From: Undaria pinnatifida
Lineage: Eukaryota > Sar > Phaeophyceae > Laminariales > Alariaceae
Assembly: GCA_012845835.1 (NCBI GenBank)
Contig: JABAKD010000016.1
Coordinates: forward strand, 18,658,367 to 18,722,366
Direction of reading: 5' to 3'
Length of the DNA: 64,000 nucleotides
This document shows positions 1-12,300 of this stretch, in pieces (the first letter of the stretch is position 1; every line of letters begins with the position of its first letter). A model generated the notes under the pieces. The model had not been told where the DNA came from. It saw only the letters and a list, made by a program, of their open reading frames with translations, and did no database searches. The translations under genes were made by a program, and so were the position numbers.

Positions 1-120
1 CCCCGCCCCCCCCAACCCATCCTAACCCCACCCCCTCGAACACTCCACCCTCTCTTTACTCACTGATTGTACGACTTACCCCAGGATATACATGATAAAC
101 TGATGTATTATTTCCAAAAA

Positions 121-400
121 TGTCACATTTATCCCCTCAAAATAATGTATAGTTTCCAGGCACATATTGAGCTGCCCCCCCCCCCCAATAATATACTGGT
201 GCCAAAACCGTCAGATTTATCCCCTCGAAAGGATTTATAGCTTACATGCACAAATTGCCCCTGTCCCCCCCCCCCCGCCCCCCTCCAAACCCGCTCGCTT
301 TTGATCAAAACCAGGCCCCCCTTTCCCTTCACAGCTGTCAGATTTTGTCCCCCTCAGAAACGGGTTTTATAGTTTCCGCGCACAGACTGACTAAAATCAT
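121..400. repeat. Three-copy imperfect tandem repeat separated by poly(C) tracts
   Basis: Three diverged copies begin near 121, 212 and 335. Each opens with a version of GTCA(C/G)ATTTATCCCCTC, continues through TTTATAGTTTCC and a purine-pyrimidine CACA stretch, and is followed by a run of C. The C runs between copies are 10-15 bases long. Spacing is roughly 90-125 bp because the C runs differ in length. No reading frame is preserved across copies, so this is a noncoding repeat. Confidence 0.6.
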
Positions 401-639
401 CCTGTTGACCCTGATAGCTACACTGTAGTTGTAAGGGGAGTCGCCGACCTATATCCTTAATGAGGACACACAACTCGTAATGCGCGCGATCGGAGTATCA
501 CACACAGCTTGCAAAGATGAGTTTCGACGAAATCTTCGATCTCACAGCTGGAGTGTATTTTAATTTTTATAATATCTAAGTTCCACCCGACTTCACCCCT
601 CTGTTACCGACAAGACGCACAAGAACCATCTGCGTGATT

Positions 640-2390
640 TCCACGATTTGGTTTTCCCGCCCTTTCTCTCTCTTTCCACCAAAAATCCACCTCAGAACCG
701 CGATCTCTCTCTCCTTCCGCCAAAAAGCCGCCTCTTTACGTCACCAGTAGAGACAACACCACGAGCGACGCTACCACGCTACGACCCTCCCTTCTACGAA
801 GTGCTTTCCAGCGAAGTCCCTGCGGGAGGCCGTGGGCGTATCACCAGCGAGAATTTGTTCGGGAAGGAGAGGGAGGTCAGGATAACAAAATCATGGACAT
901 TTAGCAGATGGTTCTTGTGCGTCTTCGGTGACAGGGATGAAGTCGGTTGGGACTCAGATGGAGCGTGGTGGGCCGTTGGGCCGTGGCCGAACAGCCCGAC
1001 CATTATCGGGTAGGGGATATACTAATTGCGTACCTTTTGCGGGTTGAATAGCCAAAAACGAGTCCACCCGGCGGAAATGTGGGCATCGTCGGGTGGAGGC
1101 CGGCGTTGGCCAATCAGATGGCGTCCTGGGGGCGTTGCGAACACTGAAATAGAAAGGTACCCTATTTTACCCAATATGTCCGATTTTGGCCATGGCTCAA
1201 AAATTTGAAAATCCAATTTGACAAAACATTTTCGGACTTCGAATTTGGATTTGATTTCGCGACCAAAATTGACTTGTTGAAAAACGCTCAAGAATTCTTG
1301 CATTAGTATTTTTTTTTACTCGTACTGCAGGCAAAGGCACGTTCGCCGACGTGCTAAGGACCTGCCAGTGATATGGCAACCCGCCGGCGTCACCTGGAAC
1401 CGTTGTGAGGTCCCCGTTAATTGTTTCCTGGTGCTCCCTGCAAAACCCCAGGAAGATTTTAAGAATCATGATAACCCGCCGCTTACGCCCCGCCCCTTCC
1501 CCTGCGGGGCTAAGTAAACCCGGTATCTCACACCACACGTGTACTACTACATACCTGGTCGTACGACAGCGTAACAGTCTCAACGTGTTTATTGCAACCT
1601 GATTCCCCCCCTCTCTTGAGCGGCAGGGCGGGCGGGTGGGAAAGTCGCACAATCAGACTAGTCTCGTCTACCACGCAGAACAAGTTTCACTACCTCAGTG
1701 ACAAGGCCAGTTACGACTGAAGAGCCAGCTCTCCTTCGTATGCTCCTATGTACGTACTCGTAACCCCATGTCCATTCTGCCCTATGCCGAGTGGGGACTG
1801 ACCGCGTGCGATGTGCACGCTTGTCCGCCCATGTACAAAGTACTATTCTTTACTTCGAATACAGCCGGCCGCACAAACGCCGGCTTCCTGTGGAAACCTA
1901 TAGTTTGTCTCCTATCGAGGAAGGGGCCCGTTGTTGTTCATATATGTGGGAAATCGGAATAACGCAGCCAGTCATACAATGCCCTGCTGACGAACACCGA
2001 CGAGAGTAGACAAGGGCGACGGCTTGCGTCGTCGCGTGCGCCCCGCCGCCAGCCTCTCCTTTCTATTGGCGGTCCAGGCTAGGAAGCCATCACCCTCAGG
2101 GTCTGTTGGGTGGGCGGAGGGAGCCTCAACACACCGTGCGCGGAGCAGCGACGGCGATGAAGCTATCGAACTCTTGCGCGATTACTCGTGTTTTTGGCTC
2201 GTTGGATCAGTTTTGTGTGGCTTGGCGGAGTGAGCTGGTTGAAAAAAATTGGGATCGCGGCCGCCATGATATTTTTGAGGCGCCACCGCCGGGGTACACG
2301 ATGTTCTACGGTCTGTAGGCGTGTGCGCAGCTATTGCCCCGGTCGCCTCTTGTTGAGTTTGGCGTTTTATGGCCTCGATCGTGGTCGCCG
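640..2390. other. Intergenic stretch, no supported gene
   Basis: Short overlapping frames occur on both strands, but none has recognisable protein character or a consistent splice arrangement. Frames ending near 2318 give a short segment with a Trp-Asp-Arg run followed by Pro-Pro-Gly-Tyr. It could be an upstream exon of the gene beginning at 4413, but I see no convincing donor. I see nothing else here. Confidence 0.4.
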
Positions 2391-2391
2391 A

Positions 2392-3030
2392 TTAGGCCAG
2401 AACCGCGCCAGGCTGCCCCGGGTGTGTTGTCCCACCGCGAACATGCAACGTCAAATTGGGCCAACTCCAAAATTGGGTTAGGATTTCCTCGCCAAAAGAT
2501 ATTCGAAGACTTTTTGCTTTTTTGTCGTTCAATTCAAATCTAGTATACCTCGAAATCGGAGTATTTGATGATTTTGCGTGTCTAAACCAATACTTGGAAG
2601 TAGAATTAATTGTTATAGATTTCACATTTTTTCCAATTTGTTTTTTTCTTGTGCTGTTAGAACTGGCCCTTCGCTTTGCTTTGTCGATAATTTTAATCCC
2701 CGACATTTTTAAGGGTGACTCTTGTGCAGTAATTTTTGCGTGATAATAAATGGAGGAAAGACGGATTTTCAATCGGCCAAAAAAAAACAAACAAATCTCT
2801 GTGCCGTGCGCCGTCTTATCGTGTTTTTTTTTTGTTTTGCTTAACTTCGCATGGGAATCAGCTATTTCACAGTAGAGCCCTTGCTGAACCAGACCTTTGA
2901 ACTCCACGAGTGATATCTGCCAGGATGGGCAATCATCCTCCTTCACCACCCGCTCGTCGCAGAAAGAGCACGGAATGGGGAGCCCTCTCTTATGGAGCTG
3001 TTCGTTAGCTCCAGGCGGGGTAGGTTTCAA
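2392..3030 (-). CDS. Open frame of 212 codons, unknown, doubtful
   Basis: An uninterrupted minus-strand frame starts with ATG at 3030. Only the first 60 or so residues look protein-like, with a Cys-x-x-Cys pair (CSFCDE) followed by an acidic and hydrophobic stretch. The remainder is Lys/Ser/Asn-rich because it runs through a strongly AT-rich patch at about 2455-2860, which is more typical of an intron or old transposon sequence. I recognise no family. It could be a single exon with read-through into an intron, or a chance frame. Confidence 0.2.
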   Translation of the reverse strand: MKPTPPGANEQLHKRGLPIPCSFCDERVVKEDDCPSWQISLVEFKGLVQQGLYCEIADSHAKLSKTKKKHDKTAHGTEICLFFFGRLKIRLSSIYYHAKITAQESPLKMSGIKIIDKAKRRASSNSTRKKQIGKNVKSITINSTSKYWFRHAKSSNTPISRYTRFELNDKKAKSLRISFGEEILTQFWSWPNLTLHVRGGTTHPGQPGAVLA

Positions 3031-4412
3031 GTCATTGTATTAGTCTCCCGGCAGGGTAGAGGCAAGTCAAGAAGTGAGCTCGTACGCGAGAGCTCACAGT
3101 CTACCATCAATATGCCAGCCAAGCACTAGGTATACCATAATAGGCCAATAGCCCGAACTGGCACGAAACTGATACGTAACTATCGTACTGAAACTTCCAA
3201 ATCAACAGGAGCATCACCGCCTATATCCACTGCTGTTTGCTTTTCAGCGTCAGGAAAAATCACGTTAGGTCGTTTCGATCGTCGTCCGATTCAAAATCGT
3301 TCCCTCGAGGAGACGAAATAACTCTGCCTAGCGCAGCTGTAGGGCCGCCATAACACACGCGGTGGTGGCAAGGATTTACGGGTTGTCTTCCTCTTGGTTT
3401 TGTTTGATTCTAGGGTGCTGTGTCGAAGCCTTGCCATGAGTCCAAGCCTTGCCATGAGCAGTAGGCTGTGAGTCGCGGACAAGTCTATACGTAGCATGTC
3501 TCCTAGATTCACGTCGTAGCCCACAACAGTGAAGTCTAAAACCCATATATCACCCTGTCGCCCCGGTGGCGTATCAGGTTATTCTCGAGCCTGGTATAGG
3601 TCAGGGGTCCGTTTTCGGGTCAAGTCGCTCTCACGGGAGAAGCGAAACCTGACTTCGTGACTTCGAGCCCCGCCGAGTGCATACTCGTATAAATTCGTTA
3701 TGGGACTTTTTCTTGTGGACAAATTTACTTGCGGAAAGCGCGAGAGCGTGGGATTGCTGAACCCTATGCGCGATAAAAATTGAAGGCAAGAACAGGGGGG
3801 AAGAAGGGACGACACCTGTGACCACGGCTTGTCCAGAAGCTGGAAAGTAAAAGTGTGCAAAATATATATATATATGTACTCGTACAATGACTCCGAGGTA
3901 TGGAGCAACACCAAATTTGACCGCGTTTGAGCTTGAGAAAATTGGAACTTAACAGTTTTGGTTGGTGATAAAAGTCTCGGAGGAACTTTTTTCTCCAACC
4001 CCCCCCCCACAAGACGCCGTTCTGGTCAGAAATGATCAGAACTGAGCCGAAATACCCCGAAACCTCCCTATAGACAGAATTTTTATCGCCAAAATTTCGA
4101 TGCAGAAGATCCAGCCTAGAATTATGGAGGAGCCACAACAGCCAAATATAACTCGTCGGGCTCTTGGGGCCTCGGCGTGGATATTTGGCCAATCTGGAGG
4201 ATTGAATTTCCCAATCTCAGCTTCGAATCTGTTTTGAGGCTTTGTTTCTTAAATTGAAAACTAGGTTTTTATGCACCATCGGTTTCATGGATTTGTCGTT
4301 GTGGTTTGTGGTGCTTTTGAATCGATGGCTGAATCACCCGCGCTGTTCCTGCTTTTTCTGGGCGGTATGATTTTGTGTTTTGGTGGTTTATCTTCACTAC
4401 GTTTTGCTACAG
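3031..4412. other. Intergenic or upstream-intron stretch
   Basis: No coding region is supported. The last bases are a good splice acceptor context, a T-rich tract ending in GCTACAG at 4412, for the exon that follows. At least one unseen upstream exon of that gene should therefore lie here or before. A segment at about 3795-3862 recurs at about 42290-42352. Confidence 0.45.
3795..3862. repeat. Dispersed repeat, copy 1
   Basis: A stretch of about 60 bp containing ACACCTGTGACCACGGCTTG and an A-rich tail (GCTGGAAAGTAAAAGT) is almost identical to 42290-42352, in the same orientation. It has no coding signature. Confidence 0.65.
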
Positions 4413-6371
4413 GCGGAAGATTCGGAGCTCTTGGCTGAAGCTGCTGAGATCGAGATGGCAGCGCGTGCGGACTTGGGAACAGCCACGGTCCCAGTGATAC
4501 CGATAAGACGAGCAGCAGCGGCACCACCACCACCACCACCACCACCACCACCACCACCACCACCATCACCACCACTTCAAGCACCAGCAGCGACGGCAGC
4601 AGCAGCAGCAGGTGGAGCAGACGGGAAAGGAGGTGGCCAAAACGAACATCGCACGACCAATAGACCCCGCTCTCATGTTCAGATGGAGTGCAATTCTGCC
4701 GTTGCTGCGAAGACTCATTTCGGCTGCTGCACCAGTCAAAGCCAACAGGCCACTAAGAATGATGAAGTCGTTCCCCGCCGAAAATCTTGCGGCACAGTGG
4801 GGGGCACCGGCGAAGGAGGGGGGGGAGGAGGAAATTGGGGAGAGAGGGGAAAAGACGGGAAAAGAGGAATACACCGAGGATGTAGAGGAGGAGCAGGAAG
4901 ACGACGTCGAGGAACGGGAGGAGGAGGGGGAGAGGGAGGAAAAGGACGAGGAGTAGCAGGGGGAGGGGGAGGAGGAAAAGTAGGGGGAGGAGGAGGAGGA
5001 GGAGGAGGAGGGGGAGGAGGAGGGGGAAGAGTAGGAGAACGGGGAGGAGGCGGCGTGGCCATCACCGCGACAAGCCCACCGAGCAGCAGCCTCGCCCCTG
5101 AAGATGGATCCGACGCGTTGGAACAGTTCTCCATTTCGCCAACGGACCCCTTGCCAGACCAAAATGCCTTCGCCCCGCCCGTCCGCGCCATCGCCTGGGA
5201 GTCGAGCGTGTCGATATCTCGACGGGACGACCCGCGCCGGTTGATCGGGAACTACGGTGAGGCATTCGCTGTCGCCGTAGGCGCGCGGCGCTTGTGCTCC
5301 GACTCGGCAGTGGCAGGGGACAGCGAGGCGGAGGTCGTATCTTCGGATCCTACTCCTTCAATTGGTGGTGGTGGTGGTGGTGGTGATGGTGGTGGTGGTG
5401 GCGGTGATGACGTCGGTGGTAGTACATCAAGCAAAAAAATAAAGTCGAAAGGAGAAGAAAGCGTGATCTTGCACAATATTGCCGTGGTTTTACCTGCAAC
5501 GGTGACATCGTCTTCTCCTCCTTCGTCTCCGAGGCGGAATCCGACGGATACCCGGGTGCACACGAAGAAAAGTACGAGTACGAGTACGACCCGAGCGGAT
5601 ACGAAGATGATTACGGCTACGACTGCAAGTACGACGAGTACTCGTACTTTGTTTTCCTCGTTGTCTCACGAAACGCCTTCGATAAAGGTCGAATCCGAGA
5701 AGGAGAGCGCCCCACCGCTCGGTGTTGCTGGTGTGACCGACCCGCCAGGCGGCGACGGCACGGGAGGTCGTATAGAAACTAAGTTGCCAATATCTGCGCT
5801 GCAACTACCACCACCGCCGCCACCACCGCCACCACCACCACCACCACCACCGCCTCTGCCACAAGCACTGCGGCCGCCGAGTCGCTTTTCTCCTCCGATA
5901 CCGCCGTCGCTGTCAAAGCCGTATGACCCTGCAGCAGCAGTAGCAGCGGCAGCAGCAGCAGCATCATCAAGAGCACCGCCAGGGCCGCCGCCACCCCCCC
6001 CCCCGCCGCCACCACCGCCACCACCACCGTCGAGTAACGTGGCCGGCGGAATCCCCGTCGCCATTATGAATGCCGCCAACCCTGCCGAGAGCGCTGGCGC
6101 GAGACCTAGAAATATGCGGTGGGCCGACAGGTGGGGCGGGTCTGTTTCGAGTGACACTGCTCCACCGTGTGACAACTTTAGCTCCAAGGATGCTTCCATT
6201 ACGTCTCCAACGGCACCTCCTACGTCGCCACCCCCGATCAGTGTTGCTCTGGAGGCGGCCGCGACCAAACAACTCACGACTTCGCCTCCGAAAGCACCCC
6301 CACCGTCCGGCGCTGCTCTAGAAGCGGATGCAACGGCGTCGAAGAAGCGCAGCGCCGGCGATCACAATGCG
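4413..6371 (+). CDS. Exon a of the unknown large gene (653 codons, Pro/Gly-rich)
   Basis: It opens after a pyrimidine-rich acceptor (GCTACAG) and ends before GTATGA, in phase 0 at both sides. It encodes acidic AEDSELLAEAAEIEM, then Pro tracts (about residues 39-55, 478-496 and 541-560), a Gly/Glu/Arg-rich block (about 130-215), a Ser/Thr-rich middle and a basic KKRSAGDH end. The CAC/CCG and GGT/GGA triplet runs open long spurious frames on the other strand. The frame given here is the only one that continues through matching splice phases. Confidence 0.55.
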
Positions 6372-9300
6372 GTATGATATGCACATGTTTGTATTTTTTT
6401 TTAGGCTGCGTGCTTCTATATGCCGTATTCTTGTGACCACGGAGCTTGTATCTCTTTAGGATGAAGAGCAGGCAAGGACAATGGATGTTCTGGAAGTTGA
6501 TGAGTAAGAATAACGGTTCAATGTGAAGAACACAGACACGGCCGTGTTTCGTACCGGTGGGTATTTATCTATTTTTGTTGTTGAGTCTCGCCTATTGACC
6601 CTTTTGGGACCCAGGTATGGCGACGACCGCACTGAAAAGTGCGGTGTTATCATCCGCCTATTCATTGTGTGAGCATGCAGCAGTACGAGTGGCATCATGC
6701 TACGAGCGTGTTGTTCATTTCCTTGCCGCGTATTTCCGGTACTAAAGGTGTCATTCCCCATCCCAGCGGCACCGGGTTGCTACGAGTGGTCAATAATGCT
6801 GTCAAGCGTCATTTATTTTCGTCCCTTCCCGTCTCTGGGGCCTCAAAAGAGCTAACAAGGACCGTCCTATGCTCGTGATTCATAACATGTACCAGGTATG
6901 TAGAGCGTACGCACTTTGTTATGCGATATTTTCCTTGGTGACGAATTTTATCGCCGTTATTATGGTCTGTAATAACCAGGTACTTCGAAGTATATCGCGT
7001 TCGGAAATTTGCCGACTGGGCCGCCTTTTGCTTTCTCTCCTGTCTTTGTCTCTGCGAAAAATCATCCCTTATCTCCACGGACCACCTGAAGCAGTCGGAG
7101 GGCGACACTTGCGACCAGCGAGGCAAACGAGCCAAAGAGAACGGAGCAAGCAGCGCAAAACCCAGCCCGTTTCAAGCCAAGGAGGCCGAAAAAAGTAGCG
7201 GAAAGCACAGCCCATCTCCAGACAGGGCGCGGCGCGACAGCGATGACTGGTCGACGCCGAACGGCCGGAAATCTTCCCGAGCTTCCTCCTCCTCGTCCTC
7301 GCAAGCGAGCGGGGCAAGGGCAGACGAGGACGACGATGACGCGACGAGCAAGGCATCGAGAAGCCGGGCCCGAACTCAGCAGGACAGTAGAGGCAACGAT
7401 AATGCCGGCCGCTTCAATGCCGAGATTGCACCACGAAGCAAGGACGAGAGAAGCGGGGAAGGAGGTGGTCGAGATGGTCGCGCAGAGGTTCGGACCAACG
7501 CCATGTGCTTGCTGAGGAGAAACAACGGCCGGATAGAGTACAACCAGATGCACCGTATGCTGAGAGCGATTCGAGGTCTAGATAGAAGCATCGCGGTGAG
7601 AGAGGGATCGGCGCTATTAGCCTTGTTTGTGTGATCGGTTGCTATTGCTGATACCAGCGGACTGACGTGTGATGTTCTCTGTGTGTTCTTGGCAATATAC
7701 CATTGTTTCTGCCCATAGGCATCCAGCGCACCCATTGCCGGTGCTGATCTGACCCCCTCATCTCCCACCCTTCGTGGCTGACACAGAGGGAAGAGTTTGA
7801 AGCGTGGCTGCTGTTGTATCATGGCGGCCACAAAGTAAAGAGCTACGTAGAAGGGCAATGTGGTACAAATACAGCAGCAGAGCGAATAAAACAGGAACAC
7901 GTTGGAATTGTGGATTGCCATAGTTCTGCACGGCTCGGCGAGGCGGAACGCAATCCCTTGGAAAAGAGCGAGCTCGCGCGAGTTTGGACGCCCGGAGCAC
8001 GCGCCACGGACCACGGTCGGGGTCCAGACGTGTGCTGTATTGAACGGGCGCCCCCCTTGCGTGCCCCGCAGCCGAACGCGTGAAAAAAACCCCCCGGCCG
8101 CGGGAAAATAACGCGCAAATGTGCTAACAATACTTGTATGCACGTTGCAGGCATACATACAAGGCGCCCCTTCGGGGAGTGGGGGGTGATCCCCGCGGCG
8201 TGACGCAAGCTGATATGCCACAGGAAGTAAAACGATCAACCGCCATACATCGATACTCGTAGAACAAGGGTTATTAATCACGAAAGCAACACTTATTTTG
8301 GAAGTTATTCGTCAGCTATAAGGCCAGGCGTTATGGAAAACGAAAACTGATCTTGTCTTTTCTCCAGATCTAGACCTTCCCTTTGCCACCTATTCGAGTC
8401 AATTTTCCTCGCGGAGAGCTCAACACCGGCCATTCTCTTGAAAAATGACTGGTCGGGCTATCTTCCAGGGCTTTCCACATTCGCAACTCGTAGGGCAGGT
8501 GAATTATCGTTATTGACAGAAAAAAATAATTAATGCCGAGGACAGGCACATTGTCGAGAGTGCGCTGAACTTTTTCGAGAGAGCACAAAGTACGCTAGCG
8601 AGAGGGAAACCTATTGGGCGGGCGCGGCGCTCCTGCAGACTCTTCATCACCCGAGCCGAGCGCCGACGCGATCGACCGGGCGGTCGCGGAGCGAAAACGT
8701 GCCGAGCGGCAAACTAAACATCCTTCTGCTTTGTAATTTAGACTTTTTTTTTGCACAGTAGCTTATTACCTGGTACGATTTTTAGCATACACCAGATGAT
8801 GTCTACAAGGTCAACCAAAATATAAAATGCGTGTTACAGCGAAAGCTTTGCATGTAACATCTGCTGCTGTGGAATATCGTTTCCCCCTCCCCCAGCAATA
8901 GGACTTCGAACGCAGCGGAATGCGAAAACTCGATTACCCACGTAGTCCGGGTGTCGGTCAACACTTGCCAGGTATCCCGGTACACGATACACGTCGCGTC
9001 GCACAGCACCCTTCCCTGGTGCACGGCTGAGACTGGGACGTGCTCCCCCCACGCTTCTATTCCTCGCCGCGCACGTCGTTGCAGACCCTGGATGCTCTGG
9101 ATCGAGGAGATATGAAGGGTATCGCATGTCGCCGCCGAAGAATAACAAGCCACCTGGAAGCGTTTTTTGTCCTCACGGGCGATGATTCCGTCAGCCCGAA
9201 CAAGCAGGTACTGGTACAACACCATATATTTAAACAACGTAACAACTCATTGTTTCGCTGCTGGTTTTGATTGTACGCGTTATATAAAGTATATAGTTAC

Positions 9301-12300
9301 TACAGTCTGTAGTACTGTTCTTTGTTCTGCGTCTTTCGCAACCCTTCGCATTAAAGGTTATTTTATCTCGCCAGACGAGGACATACATGATGGGCGTGTT
9401 GCATGCTCGATAGTTGGGTTCAAATGCAGATGTCGTGGTTTAGAAATCTCTTTGGAACACAGGGTCCTCTCAGACAGATGCCGAACTCAGCTCTCAATGC
9501 GGATTGCTTGCCGCTATTGGGTCTTCACTTTGTGGGTAGAAGCGCGCGGACTACGGTGGCAAACGACGAGGACGAGAACGGTTGACTCCGCCGAAGAACG
9601 GCACCGAATGCCGTACCCAGCAGGTTGGAGGAAAGCGAGAGCGAGAGCGAGAGCGAGAGCGAGGGCGAGAGCGAAAGCGGAAGCGTTTCGACCAAGACGA
9701 AGACTTCTATGGGCCGCCCAGACGCCGCAGGCAAGAATGGGACGAGAATGGTAGGTGTGTGGCCCCACTTGAGCAATCGTTGTACTGAGGCGAGCACGGG
9801 TGTGTTCGGTACAGATCCGGTATTCTCTGTACCGGAATGACTGTCGTACCGATCTTACCGAAGTACCCGGTATCGGTATTAATGTCGCACCGAACTTACC
9901 GAAGTGCCCGGTACCGGTATTAATGTCGTACCGAACTTACCGAAGTATCCGGTACCTGTATGAAAGTATGTACCGGTGCCGGCGGTGTCGGTGTAGATGT
10001 ACCGAACCTACCGTAGTGTCCGGTACCGGTGTTGATGTCGTACCGAAGCTACCGAAGTGTCCGGTACCGGAATTGATGCCGTACCGAAGCTACCGAAGTG
10101 TCCAGTACCGGTATTGATGTCGTACCGAAGTTACCGAAGTGTTCGGTACCGGTATTATGTCGTACCGAGCATACCGAAGTTTCTGGTACAGGTAGTACCT
10201 CCGGTATATACCGGCGGTAGGTCTCGGTACGTACCGTGCTTGCTGCTGCTGGGGTGCACTCTCGTATATATATAATATATATATATGATACGTTGCCACA
10301 AAAGACGCGCACTGGGTGCGCTGCTCTGCTTAGTCTCTAGGTCCGAGCCCGCGTCCACCGACAGCTATAGCTTTAAAATGTGGCTACGGAGAAACGCGTC
10401 GACTGAGTTCGCGCATCGTGTTCGTAGTCCTAGTCCAACGCGGCGCGATCGTTGCTCGTGCATCTGTGTGAACCTCGTACTGCTGCTGTACCAGGCTCTG
10501 CTCAGTTACATCTTTACCTGATGAAAGACTGATGCTACTTTTGGATTTGAAAATCCGACAGACCGAATCGTCAGATAAGATCTGACGACCTGGGCCATCG
10601 GATTCTCAAATCAGATTGTATCCCGTCCGATTTTGCAACAATATCGGACTGCATAAAAACACCGATCTATTTTTCAGACAAAAAAGTAAAATCTGAAGCT
10701 CGGAACTGGATTGCATAAGAAGCAACCTTATTTTGATGTCAAAATGTGGCGGTACGGGGTTAATATCGTACCAAACGCACCAAAGTGTCCGGTACCGGCA
10801 TCGATGTCGTACTGATACCGGTACCAACACTGGTACAAACGTCCATACCGGTACCGGGGGTACCGGTATTGATGTCGTACCGAACTTACCGAAGTGTCCC
10901 GTATCGGTATCGATGTCGTACCGAACTTACCGAGGTGTTCGGTACCGGTATTGATGCTATACCGAACTTACCGAAGTGTCCGGTACCGGTATTGATGTAC
11001 ACCGACCTTACCGAAGTGTCCCATGCCGGTATTGATGTCGTACCGAACTTACCGAACTGCCCGGTACCGGTAATACCGGCGGTATGCCTCGGTACGTAGT
11101 GTACCGAACACACCCTAGGAGGCGAGCGTGTATTTCCGCCCCTTGAAGCGAGAATCAAGGAGAATGTTTCCGGGGAGGCGGAGAATGTGCCGGGCTAGCA
11201 GGTCACAGCCAGAGAGATAGCCCGTGCACTACAGGCCAGGGCCACGCGTCTGCTTGAATAATCATGTCGCACTCGTATGAGAGGAAAGAGTAACCTGAGG
11301 CACGAAAATTTGCCGTCTGTAAGTTTCCGACGTAATGGAGTTGTTCTGCTATCTTGAATGCTTCGGGACTCTATGCCAACTTTTGCTCCCGTTTTTTTTC
11401 CCGTTTCGGGTAGTGGTGAAAACCTTCCGTATCAACTCGTTGCAATGCCGGGAGTTTGGGCCCATCCTGACAATAGGACACGGTATTTATGCTCTCAACA
11501 CGTCCAGCAGGGATGCATACAGCAGGGACACACCTGGCAGGGGTACATTCGGCAGGGACATATTCGGCCGGGACACATCCTGGAGGAACACATGCAGTAG
11601 GACAAGCTCCAGCGATTCGGATCGTACCCAGCGCAACAAGGATAGAGACGCACCTGCACAGGTTGGAGAAACACTGGGGAGGAACGGCGCCGCCGCCGTC
11701 GCCGCCGCCCCTTCTGCCGCCGCTGGTATCAAATCTACACGCGGAGAAGGTTCGAACGGGCTGCGCCGAACCACAGCGGCAGGTGTGGGCGAAGGCGCCA
11801 GCAAGAAAGCCTGTATCGCCGCCGGCCCGGAGCGTGGCACGACCAAGAGCCGTGTCGACAAATTGGGTCAGAAAACGGTCGTTGCCAGCGGAGGGAAAGC
11901 GACGGGCGCGAAAAAGGTCAAGGCTAAAGGTAGCAAGATAACCGACACCGGCAGTTCTAAGGTGGGCTCGTCGAAGACACCCGCAACAAAAATGACGAAA
12001 GGAAAGCTCCCATCGGCCAAGCAGAGCAGCGCGTCTCCGAATATGGACAGTGTGAAAGGAGGCGCAAGCGCAAGAACCACCGGCCTTCCCCGCACGAGTG
12101 CTGTGGGAGAGAGAGCGGGTCCGAAGCCCAGCTCAGATCCGAAGCCTCGCACCCAGTTCCATGCCGTTGACGGCAGTTCTGAGGTGGGCTCGTCGAACAC
12201 ACCTGCAAAGATGTTGAAGGATGGAAAACTCGCGGCCGCCCAGCGCAGCGCGTCTCTGAATGTTGACAGCGTGAAAGGAGGCGCAAGTGCAAAAACCTCT

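Noticed and set aside
4566..5265. Minus-strand Ser-rich and Pro-rich frames
   Set aside because: They are mirror images of the GGA/GAG triplet repeats in the coding exon at 4413-6371.
7376..8281. Minus-strand open frame of 301 codons
   Set aside because: It overlaps the plus-strand exon at 6980-7595, which chains in phase with its neighbours. The minus frame has no domain and a patchwork composition.
8597..8737. Plus-strand segment reading SSSPEPSADAIDRAVAERKR as a possible exon of the unknown large gene
   Set aside because: It looks protein-like, but no GT donor leaves it in a phase compatible with the exon at 9540. Left out of the chain.
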